Shown here piece after piece: positions 1-5,515 of a stretch of 8,051 nt of DNA. The notes under the pieces were generated by a model, which was not told where the DNA came from, ran no database searches, and worked only from the letters and a program-made list of their open reading frames with translations. Each line of letters opens with the position of its first letter. Positions within the stretch are counted from its first letter, which is position 1. Position numbers and translations under genes: made by a program. The DNA is from an uncultured Prevotella sp. (GTDB taxonomy: Bacteria > Bacteroidota > Bacteroidia > Bacteroidales > Bacteroidaceae): the NCBI GenBank assembly GCA_934120735.1, contig CAKOVA010000076.1, positions 1-8,051 on the forward strand, read 5' to 3'.

Positions 1-193
1 AATCAGGACAAACGTCACAACTTAAATCAGGCAAGGTGGCACACTCGCCCACTCCCTTGATGGAAGGACGGTCTTCAAGCCAAAGGGTTACATAGTAACT
101 CGTGCGTGTTTGGTATACTCCCCGTGAGGTAGTGGCAGGATTTTTGAAATGCAGTGTGCGCTTACAGACAGAATAACACAAGTTTATATTCAT
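1..193 (-). CDS. menC: o-succinylbenzoate synthase MenC, N-terminal part (cut by window edge)
   Basis: Partial gene that starts with ATG at 193-191 and runs open off the left edge, giving 64 codons. MenC is an enolase-superfamily dehydratase that turns SHCHC into o-succinylbenzoate in menaquinone synthesis. The visible residues are the N-terminal capping domain: FKNPATTSRGVY (about 16-27), an aromatic strand YYVTLWLED (36-44), then IKGVGECATLPDLSCD (about 47-62). This matches the TSRG...GxGEC..LPxLSxD pattern of Bacteroidetes MenC proteins. The catalytic Lys and metal-binding Asp/Glu lie outside the window. The ATG sits one base after the TGA of the upstream four-helix-bundle gene, which suggests translational coupling. 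An overlapping ATG at 198-196 is in another frame and stops after two codons, so it is not the start. Identification rests on recognised motifs plus men-operon context. Confidence 0.88.
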   Translation of the reverse strand, partial: MNINLCYSVCKRTLHFKNPATTSRGVYQTRTSYYVTLWLEDRPSIKGVGECATLPDLSCDVCPD

Positions 194-194
194 C

Positions 195-752
195 TCATGA
201 ATGACTTTTTCTATAATCAATTCTTGCCTTCGACATTTGCTCTCTGATTCCTCCTTGCTTCACAAAATCATCTTTCATCCGGTTTATGTATTTCCTAAGG
301 AATATGTCAGCTTGATGAATGAGTGTAATAGCAATATTCGCAATGGTTTCATCACTTCTTTCCTTGATGGCGTTTCGATAATACGCCGAGTCGTTATGCC
401 GTGTGCAAACACGTCTGGTCTGTATTGTTTTAGCATCGTTTACATCCCATATAGCAAGATCTCTCACCCGTAAATAATCCTGATAATCTATCAACAACTC
501 CTGCAAACTTGCCTTCGCCACATTCAAGAGCTTTATTTCTGTTTCAGAAGATGTTGTTGAAGCAGCACACCCCTCAGCTATATTTTGTTTCCCCGAGCGA
601 GCTGCTTGCACCATTTGGTCAACCGTTCTGTCGTTCTTTGCCAAAAAGTGGTGAGCAAAATAAAAGGTAATGTCATAGATGCACTCGGTTTTTTGATAAA
701 CAATTAAGTTTTGATAATTACCTTTTTGCGGCAAAAACTGGTTGGTTTGCAT
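195..752 (-). CDS. Four-helix-bundle protein with C-terminal suffix domain (S23 / bAvd-like fold)
   Basis: Protein of 185 residues, intracellular, with no signal peptide or membrane segment. It resembles the family of 23S rRNA intervening-sequence proteins and diversity-generating-retroelement accessory (Avd) proteins. Seen: helix 1 about 13-38 (LIVYQKTECIYDITFYFAHHF), helix 2 from 42 with the hallmark RTVDQMVQAARSGKQNIAEG (42-61), helix 3 about 69-95 (SSETEIKLLNVAKASLQELL), a basic linker (about 112-131), and helix 4 about 133-160. The C-terminal stretch FVKQGGIREQMSKARIDYRK (163-182) resembles the 'four helix bundle suffix' of Bacteroidetes members. Its molecular function is unknown; related folds form pentamers that bind nucleic acid or a reverse transcriptase partner. 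It sits inside the men operon between menB and menC, one base before menC but 127 nt after menB. By hand counts of several lines its GC content is somewhat lower than that of menB and menD. No retroelement or rRNA is nearby. ATG at 752 is the furthest upstream plausible start. Confidence 0.85.
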   Translation of the reverse strand: MQTNQFLPQKGNYQNLIVYQKTECIYDITFYFAHHFLAKNDRTVDQMVQAARSGKQNIAEGCAASTTSSETEIKLLNVAKASLQELLIDYQDYLRVRDLAIWDVNDAKTIQTRRVCTRHNDSAYYRNAIKERSDETIANIAITLIHQADIFLRKYINRMKDDFVKQGGIREQMSKARIDYRKSHS

Positions 753-782
753 GGCTTTAATGTTTTAAGTGGTTATTTTATT

Positions 783-877
783 ATTGGATTTATTGGCCTT
801 ATTAGGCCTATTGGGCTTATAAGCCTTATTAGCCCAATAAGGCTAATTGGGCCAATTAGGCTAATTAGCCCTATTAG
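783..877. repeat. 9-base-period array (ten units plus half) between menB and the four-helix-bundle gene
   Basis: From 783 the sequence falls into ten consecutive nonamers, read on the plus strand as ATTGGATTT, ATTGGCCTT, ATTAGGCCT, ATTGGGCTT, ATAAGCCTT, ATTAGCCCA, ATAAGGCTA, ATTGGGCCA, ATTAGGCTA, ATTAGCCCT, then ATTAG. Each begins ATT or ATA and carries a G/C-rich centre; consensus is roughly ATTRGSCYT. The array holds perfect 12-base palindromes at 814-825 and 859-870. It fills most of the 127-base spacer and ends at the menB stop codon. In the plus strand it reads as an Ile/Leu-rich peptide, which I regard as a by-product of the period being a multiple of three. Confidence 0.85.
801..847 (-). 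other. Long hairpin in the 9-base array after menB (possible terminator or processing site)
   Basis: Bases 801-817 pair with 831-847 in 15 of 17 positions, leaving a 13-base loop (818-830). The inner eight pairs, ATTGGGCT with AGCCCAAT, are perfect. In the minus-strand transcript this lies about 30 bases after the menB stop and about 50 bases before the next gene. It could attenuate, stabilise or process the mRNA. There is no clear uridine run directly after the stem, so a full intrinsic terminator is not supported. Alternative pairings (for example 829-838 with 846-855) compete with this fold. Confidence 0.5.
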
Positions 878-879
878 TT

Positions 880-1707
880 TTAAGGAAACTGCGGATACTT
901 ATCAAAGTCGGGTTTGCGTTTTTCCAAGAATGCTTTTCCACCTTCTTGCGCCTCATCCATGGTGTAATACAGCATGGTAGCATCGCCAGCCAACTCCTGA
1001 ATACCAGCCTGTCCGTCCAACTCGGCATTCAGTCCAGCCTTGATCATGCGTAACGCCAAGGGCGAACGTTGCATCATTGTCTCCGCCCATGCCACGCATT
1101 CATCTTCCAATTCATCGAATGGCACCACCTTGTTCACCATGCCCATACGCTCTGCCTCGTGTGCCGAGTACTGCTTGCACATGAACCAAATCTCCCTGGC
1201 ACGCTTTTGTCCCACCATTCGAGCCAAGTACGAAGCGCCGAAACCTGCATCAAAAGACCCTACCTTTGGTCCCGTTTGTCCGAAGATGGCATTCTCACTG
1301 GCAATCGTCAGGTCGCACATGACATGCAATACATGCCCTCCTCCGATAGCATAACCATTCACCATGGCAATCACAGGTTTGGGTAAGCGTCGAATTTGCA
1401 TCTGCACGTCCAGCACGTTGAGGCGTGGAACGCCGTCTGTTCCTACATATCCGCCTCGTCCCTTCACGTGCATGTCGCCCCCAGAGCAAAATGCTTTATC
1501 TCCCGCTCCAGTGAGAATAACCACACGAATGCCTGCACACTCTCGGCAATAGGCAAAAGCTTGCGACATTTCCCATGTGGTGAGCGGTGTAAAAGCGTTG
1601 CGATAACGCTCACGGTTGATCGTTATCTTCGCAATCCTGTTATACTCCTCGAAGAGGATTTCCTTAAAGTTGAAGCCGTCAATGGACTTCCATTGTCTCT
1701 TTTCCAT
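880..1707 (-). CDS. menB: 1,4-dihydroxy-2-naphthoyl-CoA synthase MenB
   Basis: Full-length crotonase-fold enzyme of 275 residues that cyclises o-succinylbenzoyl-CoA to DHNA-CoA in the cytoplasm. The sequence shows the CoA/oxyanion motif CSGGDM (74-79), the flexible loop with Tyr87, [16 protein letters not shown] (117-132), the active-site segment [13 protein letters not shown] (143-155) with Ser151 and Asp153, and the conserved tail [15 protein letters not shown] (254-268). Residues align with E. coli MenB at a constant offset of ten: Gln144, Gly146 and Trp174 correspond to Gln154, Gly156 and Trp184. These mark the bicarbonate-dependent (type I) class rather than the type that carries its own catalytic Asp. 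It starts six bases after the menD stop and is therefore co-transcribed with menD. The stop codon abuts the 9-base array. Confidence 0.97.
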   Translation of the reverse strand: MEKRQWKSIDGFNFKEILFEEYNRIAKITINRERYRNAFTPLTTWEMSQAFAYCRECAGIRVVILTGAGDKAFCSGGDMHVKGRGGYVGTDGVPRLNVLDVQMQIRRLPKPVIAMVNGYAIGGGHVLHVMCDLTIASENAIFGQTGPKVGSFDAGFGASYLARMVGQKRAREIWFMCKQYSAHEAERMGMVNKVVPFDELEDECVAWAETMMQRSPLALRMIKAGLNAELDGQAGIQELAGDATMLYYTMDEAQEGGKAFLEKRKPDFDKYPQFP

Positions 1708-1713
1708 ATCAAA

Positions 1714-3426
1714 TTAAGCTTGTTTGTATTCGTTCATTGCCTGTTCATCTTGTTCTTGCGAGGTAAACACCTCAAAGACTACGGGGCGGTCAAAGTTGTC
1801 GTTCACAAAGCGATTCATGTTATTTTCAAGTTCTTCTTCATCATGTGCCGAAAGGTAAGCCACGTTGTTTTGTTGGCAGATCCCCCAAGCCGTGGTATGA
1901 TGTTGGGCTGAAATCAATGTCTGCTGAGCCGTACTATCTTTCAAACCCAGCAAACTTTGGAAGATAACCCCACCCCCATTGTTCAGTAACAGCACTCTGA
2001 AATTGCCCCCTAAGCAATGCCACAGGGCGTTTTGGTCGTAGAAGAAGCTCAAATCACCGATGACGCAATACACGTTTTGAGTTGTCACCAGCGAGCAACC
2101 TGCTGCCGTTGACAAACTTCCGTCAATGCCGTTGACGCCACGATTACAAAAAACATAATCGCTGGCAAAGTGGTTAACCAGCCTAACGGACATGCTGTTG
2201 GCGGCATGGAGAATATATCTGCCCTTGTTACTTGCGGTCTCAAAAAATCTTTTCACAGCCTGCCATGAAGAGTAAGGGGGATGAAAACGCTCATTCTGCG
2301 CCTGCACTTGTTGAATCAACGTTGTCCACTTGGAACGAAAACCAGACTCAAAAGGTAGCCTTTGTTTTTCTTTTTCCCCACGGACATACCGCAAGATTAC
2401 CTCCAAGACATCATGCGGTGCGCCCTCAATTATGCCTGTCAGGTTTTGAAAAGTATCGTATATTGCCCCTCGCTCATTGACAATCCAAGTCTTGGCAGCT
2501 GGAGATTGGCGCAGAAAAGCTTTCAAACGCTTGCTCACCAACGTTCCCCCAAGATACACTACTACATCAGGTTGATATTGTTCTACCTGCTGCATGCGCA
2601 TCAACACCTTATCTATATGTAGAGAAGAAAGCCTTTCGGTTGGTGGATCGGGATAGCGAGGCGCATCCTCATGACAAGCCATTCCGAGACATTCGTACAC
2701 AACTACCACATCCGTTGACAACTCGCATAATTGCAAAGCCATGCGCCGAGCTTCTTTGTTGCTTAACTGTCCCACGACTATCATCGGGCGTTGGGCTAAC
2801 TGGATATCCGCCAAAAGCGGCTGACAGTGAGCCACATCGGTCGTTGCCGCTACCTGTCGAATCACACGTTCGGTTGGCAAAGCTGGCACATTGAATGTAA
2901 ACAAGGGTTCTGAAATGGGCACATTCAAGTGTACCGGACTGCCGCCATGCCGCTGACAACAAAGCAACGCTTCGTTTACCAATCGATTACAGTACCAACG
3001 TTCATCATCAGTAGAAGGCTCGGGTAACGAGATCGCCTTACTGACAAAACGCCCTAAAGCATCCAACTGTGGTAGGGTTTGTCCGTCTTGTTGGTCAATC
3101 CACATCGCTGGTCTATCAGCCGAAATCACGACCAAAGGCACATGTTGATAATAAGCCTCTGCCGTTGCTGGCAAAAGATTAAGCAACGCCGTACCCGAGG
3201 TGACACAAACGACAACAGGATGGCTTAAGATTTGAGCCATACCCAACGCATAAAATCCAGCCGATCGCTCGTCTGTTACCGGGTGGCATGTGATGTTGGG
3301 GCATTCGTTGAGATTATGTACGATGGGTGCATTGCGCGAACCAGGACACACCACAGCGTGTTTTACACCGTGTGCCACTAATAATGTGGTGAGTATATTG
3401 ACGTTCTCTTTGTCTGAATAGGGCAT
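1714..3426 (-). CDS. menD: SEPHCHC synthase MenD (thiamine-diphosphate enzyme)
   Basis: Protein of 570 residues, normal length for MenD. It adds the succinic semialdehyde unit derived from 2-oxoglutarate to isochorismate, using ThDP and Mg2+, to give SEPHCHC. The N-terminal PYR domain carries VCPGSRNAPIVHNL (26-39) and TDERSAGFYALGMAQ (51-65), whose Glu53 is the expected ThDP-activating glutamate, then SGTA (77-80) and SADRP (102-106). A central domain follows (about 190-345). The C-terminal PP domain holds NRGVNGIDGS (428-437) and the cofactor/metal motif that begins GDLSF at 457 and ends Asn482-Asn483. LLNNGGGVIF (480-489) is typical of Bacteroidetes MenD. No MenH domain is fused to it. The gene is separated from menF by 289 bases of repeats but only six bases from menB. 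The ATG at 3426 lies just before the conserved N-terminus. Confidence 0.97.
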   Translation of the reverse strand: MPYSDKENVNILTTLLVAHGVKHAVVCPGSRNAPIVHNLNECPNITCHPVTDERSAGFYALGMAQILSHPVVVCVTSGTALLNLLPATAEAYYQHVPLVVISADRPAMWIDQQDGQTLPQLDALGRFVSKAISLPEPSTDDERWYCNRLVNEALLCCQRHGGSPVHLNVPISEPLFTFNVPALPTERVIRQVAATTDVAHCQPLLADIQLAQRPMIVVGQLSNKEARRMALQLCELSTDVVVVYECLGMACHEDAPRYPDPPTERLSSLHIDKVLMRMQQVEQYQPDVVVYLGGTLVSKRLKAFLRQSPAAKTWIVNERGAIYDTFQNLTGIIEGAPHDVLEVILRYVRGEKEKQRLPFESGFRSKWTTLIQQVQAQNERFHPPYSSWQAVKRFFETASNKGRYILHAANSMSVRLVNHFASDYVFCNRGVNGIDGSLSTAAGCSLVTTQNVYCVIGDLSFFYDQNALWHCLGGNFRVLLLNNGGGVIFQSLLGLKDSTAQQTLISAQHHTTAWGICQQNNVAYLSAHDEEELENNMNRFVNDNFDRPVVFEVFTSQEQDEQAMNEYKQA

Positions 3427-3439
3427 GGAGGGAGTGTTT

Positions 3440-3656
3440 AGTTGACGAGTTTACAAGTTGACAAGTTCACGAGTTGATTGTTTTTTTAGTTCTTTAGTTT
3501 GTGAGTTCTTAAGTTTTTAAGTTGACAGTTGATAGTGCACAAGTTGACAAGTTCACAAGTTGATTGTTTTTTTAGTTCTTGAGTTTGTGAGTTTTTAAGT
3601 TTTTAAGTTGACCGTTGATAGTGTACAAGTTGATAGTTCACGAGTTGACGAGTAGA
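3440..3656. repeat. 8-base-period array with an 86-base tandem duplication between menF and menD
   Basis: The spacer is built from octamers that begin AGTT. From 3440 they read AGTTGACG, AGTTTACA, AGTTGACA, AGTTCACG, AGTTGATT, then GTTTTTTT, AGTTCTTT, AGTTTGTG, AGTTCTTA, AGTTTTTA, AGTTGACA. Superimposed is a longer duplication: 3453-3538 and 3539-3624 are each 86 bases and differ at only five positions. A third copy starts at 3625 and decays within about 30 bases. Because 86 is not a multiple of eight, the octamer phase slips by six at each boundary (TGCAC/TGTAC). No open reading frame or recognisable promoter is seen in it. Such AGTTNACR strings look like Bacteroidetes intergenic repeats, but I cannot name a family. 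Confidence 0.88.
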
Positions 3657-3673
3657 TAGCTTTGCTAATCATA

Positions 3674-3708
3674 AAGTTCAAAGCTCAATGTTCAATGTTC
3701 AAAGTTAT
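3674..3708. repeat. 7-base-period array just downstream of menF
   Basis: Five consecutive heptamers read AAGTTCA, AAGCTCA, ATGTTCA, ATGTTCA, AAGTTAT, consensus AWGTTCA on the plus strand. The run lies between the menF stop (3718-3716) and the 8-base array that begins nearer menD. Nothing else is recognisable in the 289-base spacer. Whether it has a function or is slippage-generated cannot be told from one copy. Confidence 0.65.
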
Positions 3709-3715
3709 CAGCTAA

Positions 3716-4831
3716 TCACTCCCCTTCCTTTTGGGGAGGGGCCGGGGGAGAGGCCACTACCTTTTTCATCGTTACCATTTTCGCCACCGTCTCTTCCCAC
3801 TCCTGCTGCTCAACGCTATCGGCGAGTAGGCCTCCGCCAGCATAGAAGCGGTAGCAACGGTCTGATATTTGCATACAGCGAAGCGAAACATACAGATGTG
3901 TCTCGCCCTTGGGATTGAGCAAACCCACAAAGCCACTGTAATAACTTCGATGGATATGCTCGTTTTGCAAGATAAAACGGTGCGCTTCCTCCTTAGGCAA
4001 TCCACACACAGCAGGTGTGGGATGCAAAGCTTCGAGTAACGTTCCCAGCTGATTTGGGTCACGAAGTTCGAAGGTGAAGTCTGTGCGTAGATGCACCAAG
4101 TTACCCGCTTGCACGGTATAGGGGCCTCTCTCCTCGACATGGGTTGCGAAAGGAGCCAGACTCTGCTGTATATACGTGGCCACACACCGTTGTTCCTGTC
4201 TGTTCTTATCCGACCATACACGCTCTCCTACCGACAGGTTGTTACCAGCAAGATGGCTTGACATCACAGGTTGACTTACATCATCGTTGAGCTTCATCGT
4301 GCCGGCTAACGCCATGGTTCGCCATCGTTCTCCATCACCAGACAGCAATACCTCAGGAGTAGCCATAAGCCAAGTGCCGGTCATGGGCGTGCAAACCAAA
4401 ACGATGGCCTGTCGCGGATAGCATCGACAGGCTGCTAAGAACAAACTTTCGGCATTTGCGTTGTCACATCGCTTCACCTCTTCGCAGCGAGCAAGCACCA
4501 ACTTGTCAAACCTTTCGGCTTTCAGTGCTTGGTGAAATTGGCGGAAATCACGTCCATAAGCCAACCGTTCTTCCTGTCGTGCGACATTGGCAAGCTGTCC
4601 GTCACGCTGGCAAGAGCAAGGGTCACTCTCATTTATTTTCTCTTCTTGCACCTTGTCAGGATGCATCAACACGATGGGATGGGCGGCATCAATGGTAAAG
4701 GGAGCCATAACAAACCCTTCCCGTCCATTGAGGTCAGTCAGCCGAGTCAGCACTTCGGGCTCGCCCTGTGTCTGTTCCAGTCGGATGAAATGCTCGACAT
4801 TAGGAAGCCGATAGTATGCTATACTGCTCAT
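3716..4831 (-). CDS. menF: Isochorismate synthase MenF
   Basis: Chorismate-binding enzyme of 371 residues that isomerises chorismate to isochorismate, the entry step of menaquinone synthesis. The variable N-terminal part (1-95) is followed by the conserved chorismate-binding domain: FDKLVLARCEEV (108-119) with Lys110, TWLMATPEVLLSG (153-165) with Glu160, MALAGTMKL (173-181), DKNRQEQ (208-214), NLVHLRTDF (244-252), LHPTPAVCGLPKEEA (269-283), YSGFVGL (298-304) and YAGGGLLADSVEQQEWEET (330-348). Lys110 and Glu160 sit at the spacing of the catalytic Lys190/Glu240 pair of E. coli MenF, which favours isochorismate synthase over anthranilate synthase. Its ATG overlaps the TGA of the upstream thioesterase (shared ATGA), so translation is probably coupled. 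The last about 12 residues (SPPAPPQKEGE) come from a GC-rich repeat and are probably not part of the fold. Confidence 0.95.
   Translation of the reverse strand: MSSIAYYRLPNVEHFIRLEQTQGEPEVLTRLTDLNGREGFVMAPFTIDAAHPIVLMHPDKVQEEKINESDPCSCQRDGQLANVARQEERLAYGRDFRQFHQALKAERFDKLVLARCEEVKRCDNANAESLFLAACRCYPRQAIVLVCTPMTGTWLMATPEVLLSGDGERWRTMALAGTMKLNDDVSQPVMSSHLAGNNLSVGERVWSDKNRQEQRCVATYIQQSLAPFATHVEERGPYTVQAGNLVHLRTDFTFELRDPNQLGTLLEALHPTPAVCGLPKEEAHRFILQNEHIHRSYYSGFVGLLNPKGETHLYVSLRCMQISDRCYRFYAGGGLLADSVEQQEWEETVAKMVTMKKVVASPPAPPQKEGE
3719..3755. repeat. GC-rich palindromic element overlapping the 3' end of menF
   Basis: A sharply GC-rich block follows the AT-rich spacer: CTCCCC (3719-3724) pairs with GGGGAG (3733-3738) across an eight-base loop, and G runs continue (GGGG at 3738-3741, GGGGG at 3744-3748). 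The plus strand therefore has closely spaced G tracts that might form a quadruplex. Read on the plus strand it encodes a PLPFGEGPGER-like string, which I recall as a frequent spurious peptide from dispersed repeats in Bacteroidetes genomes. In menF's frame it supplies the terminal residues and stop. It could act as a weak transcription terminator, but no T run follows in the direction of menF. Confidence 0.6.
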
Positions 4832-5250
4832 TCTTTTGGTTTACGCATGGCAAAATTAGTCACCTGAACGGTTGAAATGAGCTTGTCGTTTTGGTCCTTA
4901 ATCTCAATGTGCCACTGGTGCAGTGTGTCACCCTTGTGCTGCAACCGACCGTAGGCCGTCACAGTATCGCCTTCCATCACCGGCCTGACATGGTTGCCGC
5001 TGACATTGATACCCACGCATATCTTGTCGGGACAAAGCGCCATACTCCCCACACCCGCCAAATTTTCAGCCAGTGCCAGGGTAGCACCTCCACTTAAGAA
5101 ACCAAATACCTGCTTGTTGCTATCGTCCACCTTCATCCGTGCCATACAGGTATCGGGCTCGGGGGTGGAGATAAATTCCATGCCCAAGGTGTTAGACAAG
5201 CCATCCTGTCGCTTGATGATATCCTTTATACGTTCTAAATCCATTGTCAT
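4828..5250 (-). CDS. Hotdog-fold thioesterase, PaaI/YdiI type; probable DHNA-CoA thioesterase (MenI-like)
   Basis: Protein of 140 residues with one hotdog domain. The core is FGFLSGGATLALAENLAGVGSM (49-70) followed by CVGINVSGNHVRPVMEGDTV (78-97) and a closing strand VQVTNFAMRK (128-137). Glu62 in ALAEN matches the catalytic glutamate of 4-hydroxybenzoyl-CoA-type thioesterases such as E. coli YdiI. The usual HGG at the start of the central helix is SGG here (53-55). It is the first gene of the men operon and overlaps menF by ATGA. The neighbourhood therefore points to hydrolysis of DHNA-CoA to free DHNA, the step after MenB; this is inference, since PaaI-like enzymes act on several aryl-CoA esters. 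Two ATGs are possible, at 5250 and at 5244 (Met3); the first keeps the shorter gap to the promoter. Confidence 0.85.
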   Translation of the reverse strand: MTMDLERIKDIIKRQDGLSNTLGMEFISTPEPDTCMARMKVDDSNKQVFGFLSGGATLALAENLAGVGSMALCPDKICVGINVSGNHVRPVMEGDTVTAYGRLQHKGDTLHQWHIEIKDQNDKLISTVQVTNFAMRKPKE

Positions 5251-5266
5251 TTTTGGTTATCAACTT

Positions 5267-5297
5267 CAAAGATACAACAAAAGAAAGAGGATTCAAA
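5267..5297 (-). promoter_or_regulatory. Bacteroidetes-type promoter of the men operon
   Basis: On the minus strand TTTG (5297-5294) is followed after 19 bases by TATCTTTG (5274-5267), a perfect match to the Bacteroidetes -33/-7 consensus TTTG and TAnnTTTG. It would start transcription near 5262, leaving a leader of only about 12 bases before the thioesterase ATG at 5250. No other promoter of this quality was seen between here and menC. Confidence 0.75.
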
Positions 5298-5373
5298 GAA
5301 TACCCGATGTTTTTTTAATAATGAAGATTCAACTTCAAAATGCAACTACAATCATCATTTTATGCCTGCATCA

Positions 5374-5405
5374 TTTGTGGGAATATCCATTTATTTGTAT
5401 CTTCG
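5374..5405 (+). promoter_or_regulatory. Probable promoter of the NUDIX gene
   Basis: TTTG (5374-5377), a 20-base spacer and TATCTTCG (5398-5405) match the Bacteroidetes promoter consensus except for one base in the -7 box. It points at the NUDIX gene, divergent from the men promoter about 80 bases away. The start would lie near 5410, giving a leader of about 105 bases. Confidence 0.5.
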
Positions 5406-5465
5406 CCTGGCAGTCCTATGGGTTGACTTGCAGGATAACCAGCCTACAGGATGACGTAACAGGGC

Positions 5466-5479
5466 TTTACTACGGTAAA
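5466..5479 (+). other. Small hairpin with C(UACG)G tetraloop in the NUDIX leader
   Basis: TTTAC (5466-5470), TACG (5471-5474) and GTAAA (5475-5479) form a five-pair stem closed by a C-G pair around UACG, a known extra-stable UNCG-class tetraloop. It lies in the predicted 5' untranslated region, 36 bases before the start codon. A direct repeat CAGGATRAC (5431-5439, 5447-5455) lies just upstream. Function unknown; chance occurrence is quite possible. Confidence 0.3.
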
Positions 5480-5515
5480 CATACAGTCTAACCTTCACAC
5501 CTAAAAAAGAAACTT

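Noticed and set aside
195..752. Four-helix-bundle gene as the accessory (Avd) gene of a diversity-generating retroelement
   Set aside because: No reverse transcriptase, template repeat or variable repeat is present in the window, and the neighbours are metabolic genes.
711..980. Plus-strand reading frame with an Ile/Leu/Pro-rich repetitive peptide
   Set aside because: It is the translation of the 9-base array, whose period is a multiple of three, joined to antisense menB. No start context or homology supports it.
3440..3656. Possible CRISPR array
   Set aside because: The units are 8 bases long and contiguous, the 86-base copies are tandem without unique spacers, and no cas gene is near.
3427..3715. 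Separate promoter for menD
   Set aside because: Scanning the minus strand found TTTG elements but no TAnnTTTG at the right spacing, so menD is more likely read from the operon promoter.
3688..3918. Plus-strand frame containing PLPFGEGPGER
   Set aside because: It comes from the GC-rich palindromic repeat plus antisense menF; this peptide type is a common spurious product of dispersed repeats.
4994..5491. Plus-strand frame spanning the thioesterase and the divergent spacer
   Set aside because: It is antisense to the thioesterase for its first half and crosses both promoters; no family resemblance is seen.
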